From NCBI GenBank assembly GCA_018883385.1, contig VEQD01000014.1, forward strand, positions 1-32,170: a stretch of 32,170 nt of DNA, in the 5' to 3' direction. A model generated the notes under the pieces. That model saw only the letters and a program-made list of their open reading frames with translations. It had not been told where the DNA came from and did not search any database. This stretch comes from Rhodocyclaceae bacterium (GTDB taxonomy: Bacteria; Pseudomonadota; Gammaproteobacteria; Burkholderiales; Rhodocyclaceae). Positions 1 to 6,844 of this stretch are shown here, piece by piece (within the stretch, counting starts at the first letter, position 1; each line of letters begins with the position of its first letter). The position numbers and the translations under genes are program-made.

Positions 1-1081
1 GGGGGCGGCCTCTCGAATAACTGCGGGTCTCACCAATTCGAAACAGTGCAAAAGAATCTGCAGAAAGTTTGCTCGCTTGCCGCGCCTGTTCAAAGACCTG
101 AGGGGGTTGATCCAGAGACTCGTCGCTGAGTCCATCAAACGTGCCCCAGTGAATACCTATGGCCTTCTTTGCGCGAATCTTTTGGTAGACCTCGATGGCT
201 TCATGCGGATCGACGTGTGCTCGTTTCATAAACCAACGGGGTTCATATACGCCGATGGGGATCGCCGCGAGATCAAATCCCCCATGAGAGCGTGCAATAT
301 CGTCGATATCGGGTGAATAGGCCAAATCGCCGGCAAACCAGAATCGAAACTGCGGGTGCTCGATCGCCCAGCTACCCCAGAGCGTCTTGTTACGATCAAA
401 TGGCGAGCGTGCCGCCCAGTGTTGAACCGCTAAAAAGCGAATAGTCATGAGCTGGCTCTTGCCCGCCAGGGTCCGTGTTTCATCCCAATCCATAGCAATT
501 ACATTGGGCGACCCACCGTCCGCCCGAGTACCAGGGACATGCTCGACAAACCACGCATCCACCCCCAGTGGCACATAAAAAATCGGCGCGTCACCGGTCT
601 GTTGTGCCAGACGTCGCACAGTCTCCAGATCCAGATGATCATAGTGATTATGTGAGATAAATACGGCGTCAATATGCGGCAGTGAATCAAAAGGAATGCC
701 GGGTGGCTGCGCGCGTTTGGGCCCCAGTGGGGGAACCGGAGACGCATACTCGGCATAGACGGGATCAAAGAGGAAGTTCTTGCCGTCAATTTGGTAAAGC
801 AGGCTGGAGTGCCCGATCCAGGTGACTTGCGCATCTCCCTGCGGGGCCCTTAACCGAGCCTCGTTGACAGGTGTTTGTGGCGTAGGCGTCTTTGCAGGCT
901 TGGGCAGGCCCTCCGTCAGGCGTGTCCACTGCCAGCTGAGAAAGTTCTGACTGTGCGACAAATCAGCATAGCGATTAACGAAGCGTCCGTCGGCATCCCG
1001 CTCGGACCCTGCCCAAGTGATCGGGGTGTGGCCCCCGAATAGGGTCGCCAAGGCCAGCCAGAAAATATAGGGGCGATGCAT
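1..1081 (-). CDS. Exported metallo-beta-lactamase-fold hydrolase (3' end outside window)
   Basis: The frame is open from ATG at 1081 to the window edge, 360 codons, so the C-terminus is missing; the ORF track omits it because no stop is in view. An N-terminal hydrophobic segment (PYIFWLALATLFGG) followed by a polar stretch looks like a signal peptide, which suggests export. The metal motif HNHYDH lies near residues 144-149. Further ligand-like signatures follow: FAGD in the middle and GIHWGTFDG further on. This is the pattern of the UlaG/NAPE-PLD-like branch of the metallo-beta-lactamase superfamily, which hydrolyses phosphodiester or lactone bonds. The substrate cannot be read from the sequence. 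An in-frame GTG lies directly before the chosen ATG, and an upstream stop (1115-1117) bounds the start. Confidence 0.85.
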   Translation of the reverse strand, partial: MHRPYIFWLALATLFGGHTPITWAGSERDADGRFVNRYADLSHSQNFLSWQWTRLTEGLPKPAKTPTPQTPVNEARLRAPQGDAQVTWIGHSSLLYQIDGKNFLFDPVYAEYASPVPPLGPKRAQPPGIPFDSLPHIDAVFISHNHYDHLDLETVRRLAQQTGDAPIFYVPLGVDAWFVEHVPGTRADGGSPNVIAMDWDETRTLAGKSQLMTIRFLAVQHWAARSPFDRNKTLWGSWAIEHPQFRFWFAGDLAYSPDIDDIARSHGGFDLAAIPIGVYEPRWFMKRAHVDPHEAIEVYQKIRAKKAIGIHWGTFDGLSDESLDQPPQVFEQARQASKLSADSFALFRIGETRSYSRGRP

Positions 1082-1114
1082 CACGCTGCGTGCCTGCCAG
1101 ATCCCTTCAAAATC

Positions 1115-1279
1115 TTATAAAACTGGAGCGTTAAGCTCATCAGCCCTCTGGCGTGCCTTCGACCGTGCAATGGCGTGTTGATGCCTGAGTGCCGCTTGAA
1201 CCGACATAATACAGGCAAGTTGATAAGCTGCTTCAATATCAAGCAGCGGCGTGCCGGGTGTCTTTTGTGGTGCGAAAAA
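1115..1279 (-). other. Short open fragment, possible gene remnant
   Basis: The minus strand is open for 54 codons between a TAG at 1280-1282 and a TAA at 1115-1117, just upstream of the hydrolase gene. The translation has protein-like composition (a stretch DIEAAYQLACIMSVQAAL, then an Arg/Ala-rich end) but no good start; the first ATG would leave only 30 residues. It could be a tail left from a deleted gene or chance. The rest of 1082-1346 shows no supported gene, only a GC-rich patch near 1290-1325. Confidence 0.2.
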
Positions 1280-1346
1280 CTAACCTCGGCGCCGGGGGCG
1301 GCATTCAGGCGCTGCCCCGGGGAACATCAGTCGAACAATGTCCCTG

Positions 1347-1691
1347 CTACGACAACTCCAAGACCTGAGCCATTTGTTTTGAGCGTTCATGCAGGAGATT
1401 GGTGCCCGCTTTAGTCAGAGTCAGTTGCTTGGCTCGTTTGTCGTTCTTGCTGATTGATACGTTGATGAACCCACGATTACCCAAGGTCATAACCTTTCGT
1501 TGAACAGTGGGACCGGTGCCAAAAAACATACATTGAACAAGGTCCGTAATCTTGACCGGGTGGTTGGAGACCTCCTCCACATGAATATAGGCCAACATCT
1601 CCTCGCAGCCATCAAAGTCGGGATCATCCGCTTGTTTTCGCGCCATCGTTAAGGCGTTTAACCACTGTGCGAAGGGTATGGGTTTTGTCAT
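1347..1691 (-). CDS. MarR-type winged-helix transcriptional regulator
   Basis: A 114-residue protein with the layout of a small winged-helix regulator. The helix-turn-helix is around residues 48-72 (ITDLVQCMFFGTGPTVQRKV). The wing follows with the MarR-like phrase LTLTKAGTNLL near residues 90-100, and a terminal helix closes the fold. AGGAAA precedes the ATG on the minus strand at normal spacing. It is divergent from the BCAM0308-type gene. The intergenic region holds two related palindromes, one in front of each gene, so autoregulation and control of the neighbour are likely (inference). Length is at the short end of the MarR family, and the N-terminal dimer helices look reduced. The ligand is unknown. 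Confidence 0.75.
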   Translation of the reverse strand: MTKPIPFAQWLNALTMARKQADDPDFDGCEEMLAYIHVEEVSNHPVKITDLVQCMFFGTGPTVQRKVMTLGNRGFINVSISKNDKRAKQLTLTKAGTNLLHERSKQMAQVLELS

Positions 1692-1720
1692 GTTGATTTC
1701 CTAATCGAAGTTTTGCTCAT

Positions 1721-1731
1721 CATAATTTATG
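1721..1731. promoter_or_regulatory. Palindrome CATAA-T-TTATG before the marR-type gene
   Basis: Perfect 5-bp arms sit around a single central T, about 30 bases upstream of the regulator's ATG. It shares its core with the palindrome at 1803-1817. This is a candidate operator for the MarR-type protein (inference). Confidence 0.45.
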
Positions 1732-1774
1732 GGATGTGGTGTGCAAAACCAAATTCGAGAGTTGCGTTAAAGCG

Positions 1775-1803
1775 TTGACTCTTTCTATGCGTCATCTTTG
1801 ATC
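1775..1803 (+). promoter_or_regulatory. Weak sigma-70-like promoter candidate
   Basis: TTGACT at 1775-1780 is a fair -35 element, and TTTGAT about 16 bases later is a poor -10. It would read toward the BCAM0308-type gene, with the palindrome at 1803-1817 at its start site. Only the -35 is convincing. Confidence 0.25.
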
Positions 1804-1817
1804 CATAAATTTTATGG
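1803..1817. promoter_or_regulatory. Palindrome CCATAAA-T-TTTATGG before the BCAM0308-type gene
   Basis: Perfect 7-bp arms sit around a single T and contain an extended version of the 1721-1731 core. The track's ATG at 1814 lies inside this palindrome, which argues that the real start is the downstream ATG at 1856. Likely an operator. Confidence 0.5.
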
Positions 1818-1855
1818 CCTACTCTTTAACGCTCAATCGACTAAGGAGTGGCGGC

Positions 1856-2362
1856 ATGGGAAGCATGGGTTTTGTCTCGCAATTGAACCCCAAACGAATC
1901 TTTCAATACGGGCAGGAATACATTGACAAGAAACTGAAGCGGTTTAAGCCCAACAAAAAAAAGGGTGCGTTGGTCTGCAAAAATTGCGGTGTCTTTCAAA
2001 TAGGTGGGCGTTGGACGTGGGATGCGAGGCCATTGTTTCCCAAAAAGATCGTCTGTCCCGCCTGTCAGCAGGGTTTAGAAAGTCGCCCAGCGGGTGTACT
2101 TGTGCTTGATGGAGACAAATATCGCAAGCACCTTATCGATATCACCGCCCTGATGAAGCATTTCGAAATCGTCGAGAAGCGAGAGCATCCGCTTTCAAGG
2201 ATCATGGATATCAGCACACAAGGCAAGCTCATCACCGTGCGTACGACATCGACAAAGATTGTTCAGTCATTGGCGGATATGGTTCAAAGGTCGTTTGGCG
2301 CCACGACCATCAGGCGAGACGTTGATGCTTGCGGCGCAGTGACTATTGAAATGGTCGAGTAA
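1856..2362 (+). CDS. BCAM0308-type zinc-ribbon protein
   Basis: I chose the ATG at 1856 (168 residues) over the track start at 1814 because AAGGAG sits seven bases before it, while 1814 has no ribosome site and lies in a palindrome. The basic N-terminal part leads into a zinc ribbon with CKNC at residues 41-44 and CPAC at 67-70. Between them is GGRWTWD, a signature I associate with the BCAM0308 family named from the Burkholderia cenocepacia low-oxygen locus; the ribbon resembles that of NMD3. The C-terminal half (about 85-168) has no motif I recognise. The zinc ribbon suggests RNA, ribosome or protein binding, but no function is shown. It is divergent from the MarR-type gene. The family name is from memory and was not searched. 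Confidence 0.7.
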   Translation: MGSMGFVSQLNPKRIFQYGQEYIDKKLKRFKPNKKKGALVCKNCGVFQIGGRWTWDARPLFPKKIVCPACQQGLESRPAGVLVLDGDKYRKHLIDITALMKHFEIVEKREHPLSRIMDISTQGKLITVRTTSTKIVQSLADMVQRSFGATTIRRDVDACGAVTIEMVE

Positions 2363-2385
2363 ATCTGTAAACAGGTTTACGGATT
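2362..2385. other. Dyad after the BCAM0308-type gene
   Basis: Arms AATCTGTAAAC and GTTTACGGATT pair over 11 positions with one G-T wobble and a two-base centre. There is no T-run, so a rho-independent terminator is doubtful. A protein-binding site for the Crp/Fnr-type gene downstream is an alternative. Confidence 0.35.
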
Positions 2386-2486
2386 AAAGGCAGATGCGTC
2401 AATCACTTAGCATTTCCACAATTAAAACATTGCTAATAACACCTCAATGAATATATTGGCATCTCTTGAATAAATCTGGTATAGAA

Positions 2487-3140
2487 ATGAAACATCCTGC
2501 GGTAATCGCAATGAAGGCGATCCAAATCTTTAACCATCTTCCCAGTCAGACCCTGGAGTTGATATCCCGGAAGTGCGATTTGTGCTCGTACCGGCCAAAT
2601 GGTTTGATCTTTTCAGAGAATGCCAAGGCGAACAGAGTGGGTTTTATCGTCTCTGGGTTTGTCAAACTGATGCGTGGCGACCGAAAACTCCCTCTGGTAA
2701 CAGAAAAAGATTCCGAACTGGGCCATGTCTCAGATAAGCAGATGCTGGTCGATCTCCTTGGCCCTGGGGATTCGTTGGGCGCTGCTTGTGCGTTATTGGG
2801 CGACTTGTATTCAAGTTCGGCAATCGCCATAACGCCGTGTAACGTCGCTTTCTTGAGCGCGGATGCCTTTGTTTCAATGCTGCATCAAATTGACGGCCTG
2901 TCTGAGCGGGTGATGCAATCGCTCGCCAAGAGTCTGGTCGAGTCGGAAAAGCACGCACAGATCATGAATGGCGACTTGAAAACAAGGGTGATGACCATAA
3001 GAAGGCGATGCTCGCACTTGGGAATCGATGTGGATCAGTGGCTTTCCAACGCAGAGGTCGCACGAATGGCAGGGGCGACCCGGGTGGCGGTAAGCCAAAT
3101 TATGAGCCGAGAAAAACGCAGTCAAACAACGCGGATGTAA
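2487..3140 (+). CDS. Crp/Fnr-type transcriptional regulator (short C-terminus)
   Basis: The N-terminal part has the cyclic-nucleotide-binding beta-roll pattern (NGLIFSENAKANRVGFIVSG, then LLGPGDSLGAACALLGD). The C-terminal part has a helix-turn-helix, LSNAEVARMAGATRVAVSQI. Compared with ordinary Crp/Fnr proteins the beta-roll carries an insertion (about residues 65-85) and the protein stops some ten residues after the recognition helix, so the usual wing is missing. Cysteines are present (CDLC, GAACAL) but not in the N-terminal arrangement of the FNR iron-sulfur cluster. The track starts at a TTG at 2466; ATG 2487 is more usual but neither has a clear ribosome site. It lies upstream of hsp20 and resembles the regulator at 8399. 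Confidence 0.8.
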   Translation: MKHPAVIAMKAIQIFNHLPSQTLELISRKCDLCSYRPNGLIFSENAKANRVGFIVSGFVKLMRGDRKLPLVTEKDSELGHVSDKQMLVDLLGPGDSLGAACALLGDLYSSSAIAITPCNVAFLSADAFVSMLHQIDGLSERVMQSLAKSLVESEKHAQIMNGDLKTRVMTIRRRCSHLGIDVDQWLSNAEVARMAGATRVAVSQIMSREKRSQTTRM

Positions 3141-3210
3141 GTCTTAATCATGTAAAGGATTTGACGCTCGTTTGCTATCGCTTTTGTATTTGGCATGCCT
3201 TGTACATACA

Positions 3211-3238
3211 TTGAAGCATGGAACTTAGGTGCCATGCT
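3211..3238 (+). promoter_or_regulatory. Possible heat-shock (sigma-32-like) promoter with dyad
   Basis: TTGAAG at 3211 and GCCATGCT at 3231, spaced about 15 bases, partly match the sigma-32 pattern TTGAAA / CCCCAT. The site also contains the inverted repeat GCATGG...CCATGC. It lies 35-60 bases before the hsp20 start, a sensible position, but the match is only partial. Confidence 0.3.
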
Positions 3239-3272
3239 TGTTGATCAATTTGTACAGTTAAAGAGGTTTGTC

Positions 3273-3674
3273 ATGAAAGTAAGTCGCTATACGCCAATTG
3301 AAGATTTTTTTAAGGGGTTCTGGATTAATCCGATGGAATTTTCCTTTGCGGCACAGCCCATGGATACGGAAATTAGGGAGAGTGAGTCATCGTACTTCGT
3401 AGATGTCGATCTTCCGGGTATTCACAAAGAGGATATTGATGTCAGTATTCAAGGGCGCCGCGTAAGCATCAACGCCAACAGGAAAGAGTGGCAAGAAGAA
3501 TCGGATGCAAAACTCATCAAGACTGAAATGCGCTACGGTAAGGTTTATCGGCAGTTCGAAATGGAACACGAGATGACTGAAGAGGGTGCGGAGGCAAAGT
3601 TCGAAGAGGGCGTATTGCACGTCGTCTTGCCCAAGAAAAACGGGCTACCCGCAAAGCTTCTCTCAATCAGATAG
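3273..3674 (+). CDS. Hsp20/alpha-crystallin small heat-shock protein
   Basis: The start was moved from the track's 3195 to ATG 3273, which has AAAGAGG six bases upstream; this gives 133 residues, normal for the family. The alpha-crystallin domain covers about residues 28-125. It begins with the typical phrase SSYFVDVDLPGIHKEDIDVSI and ends with the conserved strand pattern EEGVLHVVLPKK. Such proteins bind unfolding proteins without ATP in the cytoplasm. The usual C-terminal I-x-I/V anchor is present only in degenerate form (LLSIR). A strong terminator follows, so it ends its transcript. Position after a Crp/Fnr-type regulator fits a stress role (inference). Confidence 0.93.
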   Translation: MKVSRYTPIEDFFKGFWINPMEFSFAAQPMDTEIRESESSYFVDVDLPGIHKEDIDVSIQGRRVSINANRKEWQEESDAKLIKTEMRYGKVYRQFEMEHEMTEEGAEAKFEEGVLHVVLPKKNGLPAKLLSIR

Positions 3675-3695
3675 TCACGCTCAAGGCGTGAACGT

Positions 3696-3730
3696 ATGCA
3701 AACCATGTGTGAGCGTGGTTTGCATTTTTT
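3696..3730 (+). terminator. Rho-independent terminator after hsp20
   Basis: A perfect 10-bp stem (ATGCAAACCA / TGGTTTGCAT) with a 10-base loop is followed by a T-run. Confidence 0.9.
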
Positions 3731-3753
3731 ATATTTGACTCAGTTAATGAAAA

Positions 3754-4350
3754 ATGAACTCAATTTACACGGACACAGAAAAGGCACTGCTATGCGACTA
3801 CTTCAATATTCAACGGCCAACCGCCTTACAACAACTGAATCTCTATAAAAATGATCATGTGACCGTACTACTGGATGATCAGGAGTTGCCAGAGATCGAG
3901 CTGGCAAGTGCAGTGGGTCAAATCGCACTCAATGGCCACTGCTCAGACAACAGCTTTCTTAAGAAAGGTGTTACAGCACCCAGGAAGAATGGGGATCATG
4001 AGGTTTTAATACCCCGGCTTCTCTTTACCATTCGATGGCCTGATAGCTTTATGGATGATGCATGGACAGAGTCATATTACATCACGTTCTTTCCGGGGTT
4101 TGACCGTTACGTGGTGACAGCAAGCCAGTCGCCAAACGAGACTTTTGATCTTGACGAGGTCGCCATCGGCTGGCGCTACGCAGGAGAGCCAAGATTGAAG
4201 ATTGCAGAGGACATCATCACGCAGAGTTGGCAAGAGCTACATGGCAAGCTCAGTGGTGGTGCGTGGCAGTCCGTAGAAAAATCTGGTTTGGTTTCTATGA
4301 ACGAGGCTTGCATGTGGCGCAATCATGTCTGGCGGTTCTTGTTAAATTGA
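3754..4350 (+). CDS. Uncharacterised cytoplasmic protein, paralogue A of the exported-protein cassette
   Basis: A 198-residue protein without signal peptide or membrane segment; I recognise no family. It is clearly paralogous to the product at 5972. Both begin MNS(I/M)YTD, continue with LCDYF and RP near residues 13-22, share LAS-V-(L/I)AL in the middle, then an aromatic block (YYITFFPGFDRYVVTAS here) and AIGW. Both end with SGLV and a Trp-rich tail (WRNHVWRF). The block has enzyme-like conservation but no known catalytic motif. No strong ribosome site is visible before the ATG. A terminator follows directly, so it is a separate transcript from the exported genes downstream. Confidence 0.75.
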   Translation: MNSIYTDTEKALLCDYFNIQRPTALQQLNLYKNDHVTVLLDDQELPEIELASAVGQIALNGHCSDNSFLKKGVTAPRKNGDHEVLIPRLLFTIRWPDSFMDDAWTESYYITFFPGFDRYVVTASQSPNETFDLDEVAIGWRYAGEPRLKIAEDIITQSWQELHGKLSGGAWQSVEKSGLVSMNEACMWRNHVWRFLLN

Positions 4351-4372
4351 GCGCGTCATATCCGACATTATC

Positions 4373-4397
4373 AAGCCGATCACTCGATCGGCTTTTT
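4373..4397 (+). terminator. Rho-independent terminator after paralogue A
   Basis: Stem AGCCGATC / GATCGGCT with a four-base loop, followed by TTTT. Confidence 0.8.
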
Positions 4398-4517
4398 AGT
4401 TGGCATCGTCAAAGCATTGACACACCGTTGGCTGACAGAACTTTTTTGGCTTCTATAGTGAGTAATGAGTTGTCGACATCGTGTTGGTGGCTCGTAATCT
4501 TAACTTTGGAGTTCAAA

Positions 4518-4883
4518 ATGAAATTCAAGAAACTTATCGCTGTAACGGTCATGTCGCTGACTGCTGGCGTTGCGCTTGCCTCTAACAATCACATGCCACA
4601 GCCGCAGATTTCGGCACCGAAAATCGACTCGAACATGGCCATTTCTGGCGGTTTTGCTGGTGGCGCCACCATGAACAATGCAGCCCTAGAAGTTAACTAC
4701 ACTTCCCTGAGCGGTTCGCTGATGACCAGCCCGCAGCTGAATGTCGGTACCGAAACGGCCACTCAGGGTGGTGGTACTGCAATCAGCACTGGCCCTGGTT
4801 CGGCCGTGTTCTCTGTTGGTAGCTTTGCTGCTGCCGGCGTGAACAACATTACTTTGCCAACGATTCAACACCTGCATTTCTAA
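4518..4883 (+). CDS. Small exported Gly/Ala/Ser/Thr-rich protein, unknown function
   Basis: The ATG at 4518 has GGAG six bases upstream and opens a classic signal peptide: KFKK, a hydrophobic core, then GVALAS with cleavage likely after ALA. The track's earlier start (4227) overlaps paralogue A and is not supported. The mature part, about 100 residues, is rich in Gly, Ala, Ser, Thr and Asn, has no cysteine, and alternates small and hydrophobic residues (FAGGATMNNAALEV, AVFSVGSFAAAG). This resembles beta-strand-forming surface or matrix proteins, but I recognise no family. It is the first of three exported products between the two paralogues. Confidence 0.75.
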   Translation: MKFKKLIAVTVMSLTAGVALASNNHMPQPQISAPKIDSNMAISGGFAGGATMNNAALEVNYTSLSGSLMTSPQLNVGTETATQGGGTAISTGPGSAVFSVGSFAAAGVNNITLPTIQHLHF

Positions 4884-4928
4884 TTTGGGTGGTTGCTGGG
4901 TAGTTGCATAGCCAGCAAATCGATCGGT

Positions 4929-4965
4929 AAGTGAGGGGTTCCTTTAGGGGATTCCCCTCACTTTT
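4929..4965 (+). terminator. Hairpin just before the next gene (terminator or attenuator)
   Basis: A perfect 10-bp stem (AAGTGAGGGG / CCCCTCACTT) with a 15-base loop ends in four Ts. It lies four bases before the ribosome site of the 4979 gene. A smaller hairpin (TTGCTGG / CCAGCAA, near 4891-4918) precedes it. It probably lowers read-through from the small exported gene into the next. Confidence 0.6.
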
Positions 4966-4978
4966 GCAAAGGGGTGTT

Positions 4979-5545
4979 ATGAAAACAAATTATCACGTGT
5001 GCGCGGTCGCATTGCTTTTGGCGTTCGGAAGTTCAATGGCTTCTGCGCAGACTTCAACGTCAAGCGCTGCGTCTACCGCGACGTCTGGCGCATTAAATAA
5101 TGCAGGTAATACCCAGGGTATTACCTTCAACTCCACAGGGGCTTCGGGCATTAATTATTCTGGCAGCTACAGTGTCAAGTCGACGGGAGCTGCCGTGTTG
5201 CCTGGTTTTTCGGGGTCATTCAGTAGTGATTATTGCGGTGCCACTGCTGGTATTGCAGGCGGGGGTATGGGTTTCGCCTTTTCTGCTGGAGCGCCCGTCA
5301 TTGATCAGTCTTGTGTGATGTTGCGTACGTTTGAGCGATCAATGCAAGCCGCCGCGGCAATGCAACAAGTCGATCCGGCAGTCTCACGCGAATTGCGTAA
5401 TGCATCGCTAGAGATACTGGCCGAGATCAATCCGAAGATTCGGGCAATTTTCCAGAAGCGCAATTTAGTGCCAAAAGACGAGTTAGCGCTGCGTGAAAGC
5501 CAGCCCTATTTGGAGTATCAGAATAACCAGTGGGTACAACGATGA
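4979..5545 (+). CDS. Exported Ser/Gly-rich protein with a conserved two-cysteine core, unknown function
   Basis: Start at ATG 4979 with AAGGGG just upstream; 188 residues. A signal peptide (MKTNYHVCAVALLLAFGSSMASAQ) ends at an ASA-Q site. The mature N-terminal part is a low-complexity Ser/Thr/Ala/Gly/Asn stretch. A glycine-rich core follows (SGSFSSDYCGATAG ... IDQSCVMLRTFERS) with two cysteines about 36 residues apart that could form a disulfide. The C-terminal third is helical and charged. I recognise no domain. Its stop overlaps the start of the next gene (ATGA), so the two are probably translated together. The track's longer start at 4931 lies in the hairpin region. Confidence 0.8.
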   Translation: MKTNYHVCAVALLLAFGSSMASAQTSTSSAASTATSGALNNAGNTQGITFNSTGASGINYSGSYSVKSTGAAVLPGFSGSFSSDYCGATAGIAGGGMGFAFSAGAPVIDQSCVMLRTFERSMQAAAAMQQVDPAVSRELRNASLEILAEINPKIRAIFQKRNLVPKDELALRESQPYLEYQNNQWVQR

Positions 5546-5949
5546 GTAAGCCGAACCTTTATTCGACGGCGCTTGCGTTAATGCTCGCAATCAGTGCACA
5601 ACATGCGCAAAGCGCTCCGGAAGTAAACAACGCCGCGGCAATACGCTATATCAGCGGTGGTGTTGGTGATGAAGATCTTGACATGCTTCAGACAGAGCAG
5701 GTGAATCATCGGCTAAAAATGGTTTTTACGACATTGGACGGCAGCTTCCTTGCCGATGTGGCCGTACTGGTACTGGATCGGAATAAGAACACCTTAATTC
5801 AAGCCAAGTCAGAAGGGCCGGTCATGCTTCTTGATCTGCCCAACGGCACGTACCAGGTTCAGGCAACGTACGCGCTTGAAACGATTAGCCGTGACGTTGT
5901 GTCACAGCCTAATAGGCTGAGTACGGTTTATTTCAGATTCGGAAATTAA
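5542..5949 (+). CDS. Exported carboxypeptidase-regulatory-like (beta-sandwich) domain protein
   Basis: ATG 5542 overlaps the preceding stop by four bases (ATGA); 135 residues. The N-terminus is a signal peptide (YSTALALMLAISAQHAQSA). The rest has the pattern of a small transthyretin-like or carboxypeptidase-regulatory-like domain: DGSFLADVAVLVLD, then a GPVMLLDLPNGTYQVQATY signature about residues 90-110, and a final beta strand. Such domains bind or present other proteins or glycans in the envelope and are not enzymes by themselves. Tight coupling to the 4979 gene suggests the two products act together (inference). Confidence 0.75.
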   Translation: MSKPNLYSTALALMLAISAQHAQSAPEVNNAAAIRYISGGVGDEDLDMLQTEQVNHRLKMVFTTLDGSFLADVAVLVLDRNKNTLIQAKSEGPVMLLDLPNGTYQVQATYALETISRDVVSQPNRLSTVYFRFGN

Positions 5950-5971
5950 TGGTTTATCCCTGGGGTATTAA

Positions 5972-6664
5972 ATGAATTCGATGTATACCGATGTTGAACA
6001 TGCATTCCTCTGCGACTATTTTGGTGTCGAACGTCCGCGATCACTTATTAATATTGATACGTACGATCAATCGGCAGGCGATGGTGTCGCGCTTCTTAAC
6101 GAGAGTAGTTACCCCGGGGTTAATTTGGCCAGTGGCGTCGCCCGACTTGCCTTAAGCAGGCTTGAGGTATTGGGTCGGGGCTGGGTGGAGGAAAATAGGT
6201 CTGCCCACGAATTAACAAGCGGGTTTGTGCGCGACGGATATGACGGGCTGTACGATATTGATCTTTACCCCTTATATCTCTTTGGTGTTGATTGGGCTAT
6301 CCCGAGTGATTATGACCATTTCCCGGAATATTATTACCTAACCTGGTTTCCGGAATTTGACCGGTATGTCGTCACGGCTTCGGTGAGTTCAAAGGAGCGC
6401 TATGGAGTCAGCGATTTTGCGATTGGTTGGAATTCAGCCTCAAACAAGCGCATTGATCTCTGTCACCACATCATAGGGACTTACTGGGAGGATGTTCACA
6501 AGCCATTTAACGGATACGGGTGGGGCAAGGTCCTTTCTTCGGGATTAGTGCCAGAACATTTGGCTAGTGAGTGGCGTTCAGAGCTTTGGCCGTTGAGCAC
6601 TGAATACGGACCGATCGTGGGCTCAATGTTGGCAGGTGAACAGGGGGCGCAACATGTCCATTGA
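5972..6664 (+). CDS. Uncharacterised cytoplasmic protein, paralogue B of the cassette
   Basis: A 230-residue protein with no signal peptide. It shares the opening MNSMYTDVE, LCDYF and RP, the LASGVARLAL element, and the block YYLTWFPEFDRYVVTAS followed by AIGW with the 3754 product. The middle (about 75-115) is longer and very rich in Tyr and Asp (GLYDIDLYPLYLFGVD). GGGG lies six bases before the ATG. It lies 22 bases after the exported genes and so is probably in their transcript. The duplicated pair around exported proteins suggests a role in handling them, or an immunity-like or regulatory role, but no motif shows which. Confidence 0.75.
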   Translation: MNSMYTDVEHAFLCDYFGVERPRSLINIDTYDQSAGDGVALLNESSYPGVNLASGVARLALSRLEVLGRGWVEENRSAHELTSGFVRDGYDGLYDIDLYPLYLFGVDWAIPSDYDHFPEYYYLTWFPEFDRYVVTASVSSKERYGVSDFAIGWNSASNKRIDLCHHIIGTYWEDVHKPFNGYGWGKVLSSGLVPEHLASEWRSELWPLSTEYGPIVGSMLAGEQGAQHVH

Positions 6665-6842
6665 GTGTTTGCTCCTAAAGCCAATGGGGTCAGGGGGTAT
6701 GGAAAGAAATGAGAAACCCACGCCGACGACAATAGAAACCGATACCAGTCACCTCGTCAATGAGAGATGTGCACTTTCAACCCGAAAGCCTGCTGGCTCG
6801 AAAAAGAAACCAATGTTCAACCCAACATCAAAGCGGGGTTGA
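6654..6842 (+). CDS. Possible small protein overlapping paralogue B
   Basis: ATG 6654 has AGGGGG six bases upstream and overlaps the end of paralogue B by 11 bases; the 62-codon frame stops two bases before the next start (6845). The sequence is Thr/Lys/Ser-rich and hydrophilic and matches nothing I know. Spacing argues for translation; composition does not. Confidence 0.3.
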   Translation: MSIECLLLKPMGSGGMERNEKPTPTTIETDTSHLVNERCALSTRKPAGSKKKPMFNPTSKRG

Positions 6843-6844
6843 GC

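Noticed and set aside
499-834. 111-codon minus-strand ORF
   Set aside because: It is another frame of the metallo-beta-lactamase-fold gene, whose correct frame carries HNHYDH.
1175-1414. 79-codon plus-strand ORF
   Set aside because: It overlaps the end of the MarR-type gene and has Arg/Cys-rich noise-like composition.
3241-3256. TTGATCAA as an FNR site before hsp20
   Set aside because: The half-sites are directly joined without the four-base centre, so it does not fit the FNR pattern.
4400-4418. Sigma-54-like GG-N10-GC (TGGCA ... AGCA) before the first exported gene
   Set aside because: Spacing is right, but the -12 element lacks the TTGC core and no enhancer-binding protein is encoded nearby. 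A TTGACA follows but has no -10 at proper distance.
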